Shown: positions 63,987-64,000 of the stretch, in pieces
How positions within the stretch are numbered: position 1 is the first letter of the stretch
Layout: each line of letters begins with the position of its first letter
The notes under the pieces: generated by a model
What the model was told of the DNA's origin: nothing
Seen by the model: the letters and a program-made list of their open reading frames with translations, nothing else
Database searches by the model: none
DNA from: Lacimicrobium sp. SS2-24
GTDB lineage: Bacteria; Pseudomonadota; Gammaproteobacteria; Enterobacterales; Alteromonadaceae
Direction of reading: 5' to 3'
DNA length: 64,000 nt
Assembly (NCBI RefSeq): GCF_002201535.1
Contig: NZ_NIWW01000008.1
Coordinates: 124,001-188,000, forward strand
Program-made: the position numbers and the translations under genes

Positions 63987-64000
63987 ACATTTTTATCTGT

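Overview
The window is a chromosomal segment of a marine-type gammaproteobacterium, most likely an Alteromonadales member (Alteromonadaceae-like). The indications are a MotY sodium-motor protein, an rsxABCDGE-nth block, tig-clpP-clpX-lon-hupB-ppiD in the enteric order, a sap/psp/ycjXF/tyrR neighbourhood, and phenylalanine/tyrosine degradation genes. The genus cannot be fixed from sequence alone. Almost all of the DNA is core genome. I see no IS element, prophage, CRISPR array or defence island.

Layout. 1-8.8 kb: the 3' part of tilS, a GGDEF cyclase, a patatin, an MBL-fold hydrolase, the rnt-trmO-proS group, and motY. 8.9-15.8 kb: gloA, then the electron-transport complex rsxABCDGE read leftwards into nth. 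15.9-16.9 kb: two identical tRNA-Asn genes with their promoter, then about 700 bp without a gene that carries a cluster of DnaA-box-like sites beside an AT-rich tract. 16.9-25.6 kb: a MATE exporter overlapping uvrB, a LysR regulator, yaiI, a membrane GGDEF sensor, an AbgT-family transporter and a J-domain protein. 25.9-29.8 kb: aroF-tyrA, then bfr, bfd (with a Fur box) and a 2-Cys peroxiredoxin. 30.2-36.1 kb: a four-gene Gld-like ABC system, a DUF1415 protein and folD. 36.4-46.0 kb: tRNA-Pro/Arg/His, then the protein-quality-control run tig, clpP, clpX, lon (with a sigma-32 promoter), hupB and ppiD. 46.1-56.6 kb: a leftward pspF-sapABCDF operon, divergent from pspABC-ycjX-ycjF. 56.8-64 kb: phhA-phhB, tyrR, a FAH-family hydrolase and maiA, an Lrp-type regulator divergent from leucine dehydrogenase, and 4.5S RNA (ffs).

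The genes fall into a few working groups: proteostasis (trigger factor, ClpXP, Lon, PpiD, HU), envelope stress (Psp), redox and iron (Rsx, Bfr, Bfd, peroxiredoxin), and aromatic amino-acid metabolism. In the last group, TyrR is encoded here and TyrR-box-like sites precede both aroF-tyrA (synthesis) and phhAB (breakdown).

The most unusual signal is a small dispersed element found four times, after the peroxiredoxin gene, clpX, hupB and phhB. Each copy begins exactly at the T-tract of a rho-independent terminator, on the same strand as the upstream gene. It consists of a conserved roughly 20-25-bp repeat flanking a hairpin. The hairpin arms differ in sequence between loci but stay complementary at the same place, which looks like covariation. 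I do not recognise it as a named family. Its restriction to the terminator edge is reminiscent of the target choice of group IIC introns, although the element is only about 50 bp per unit.
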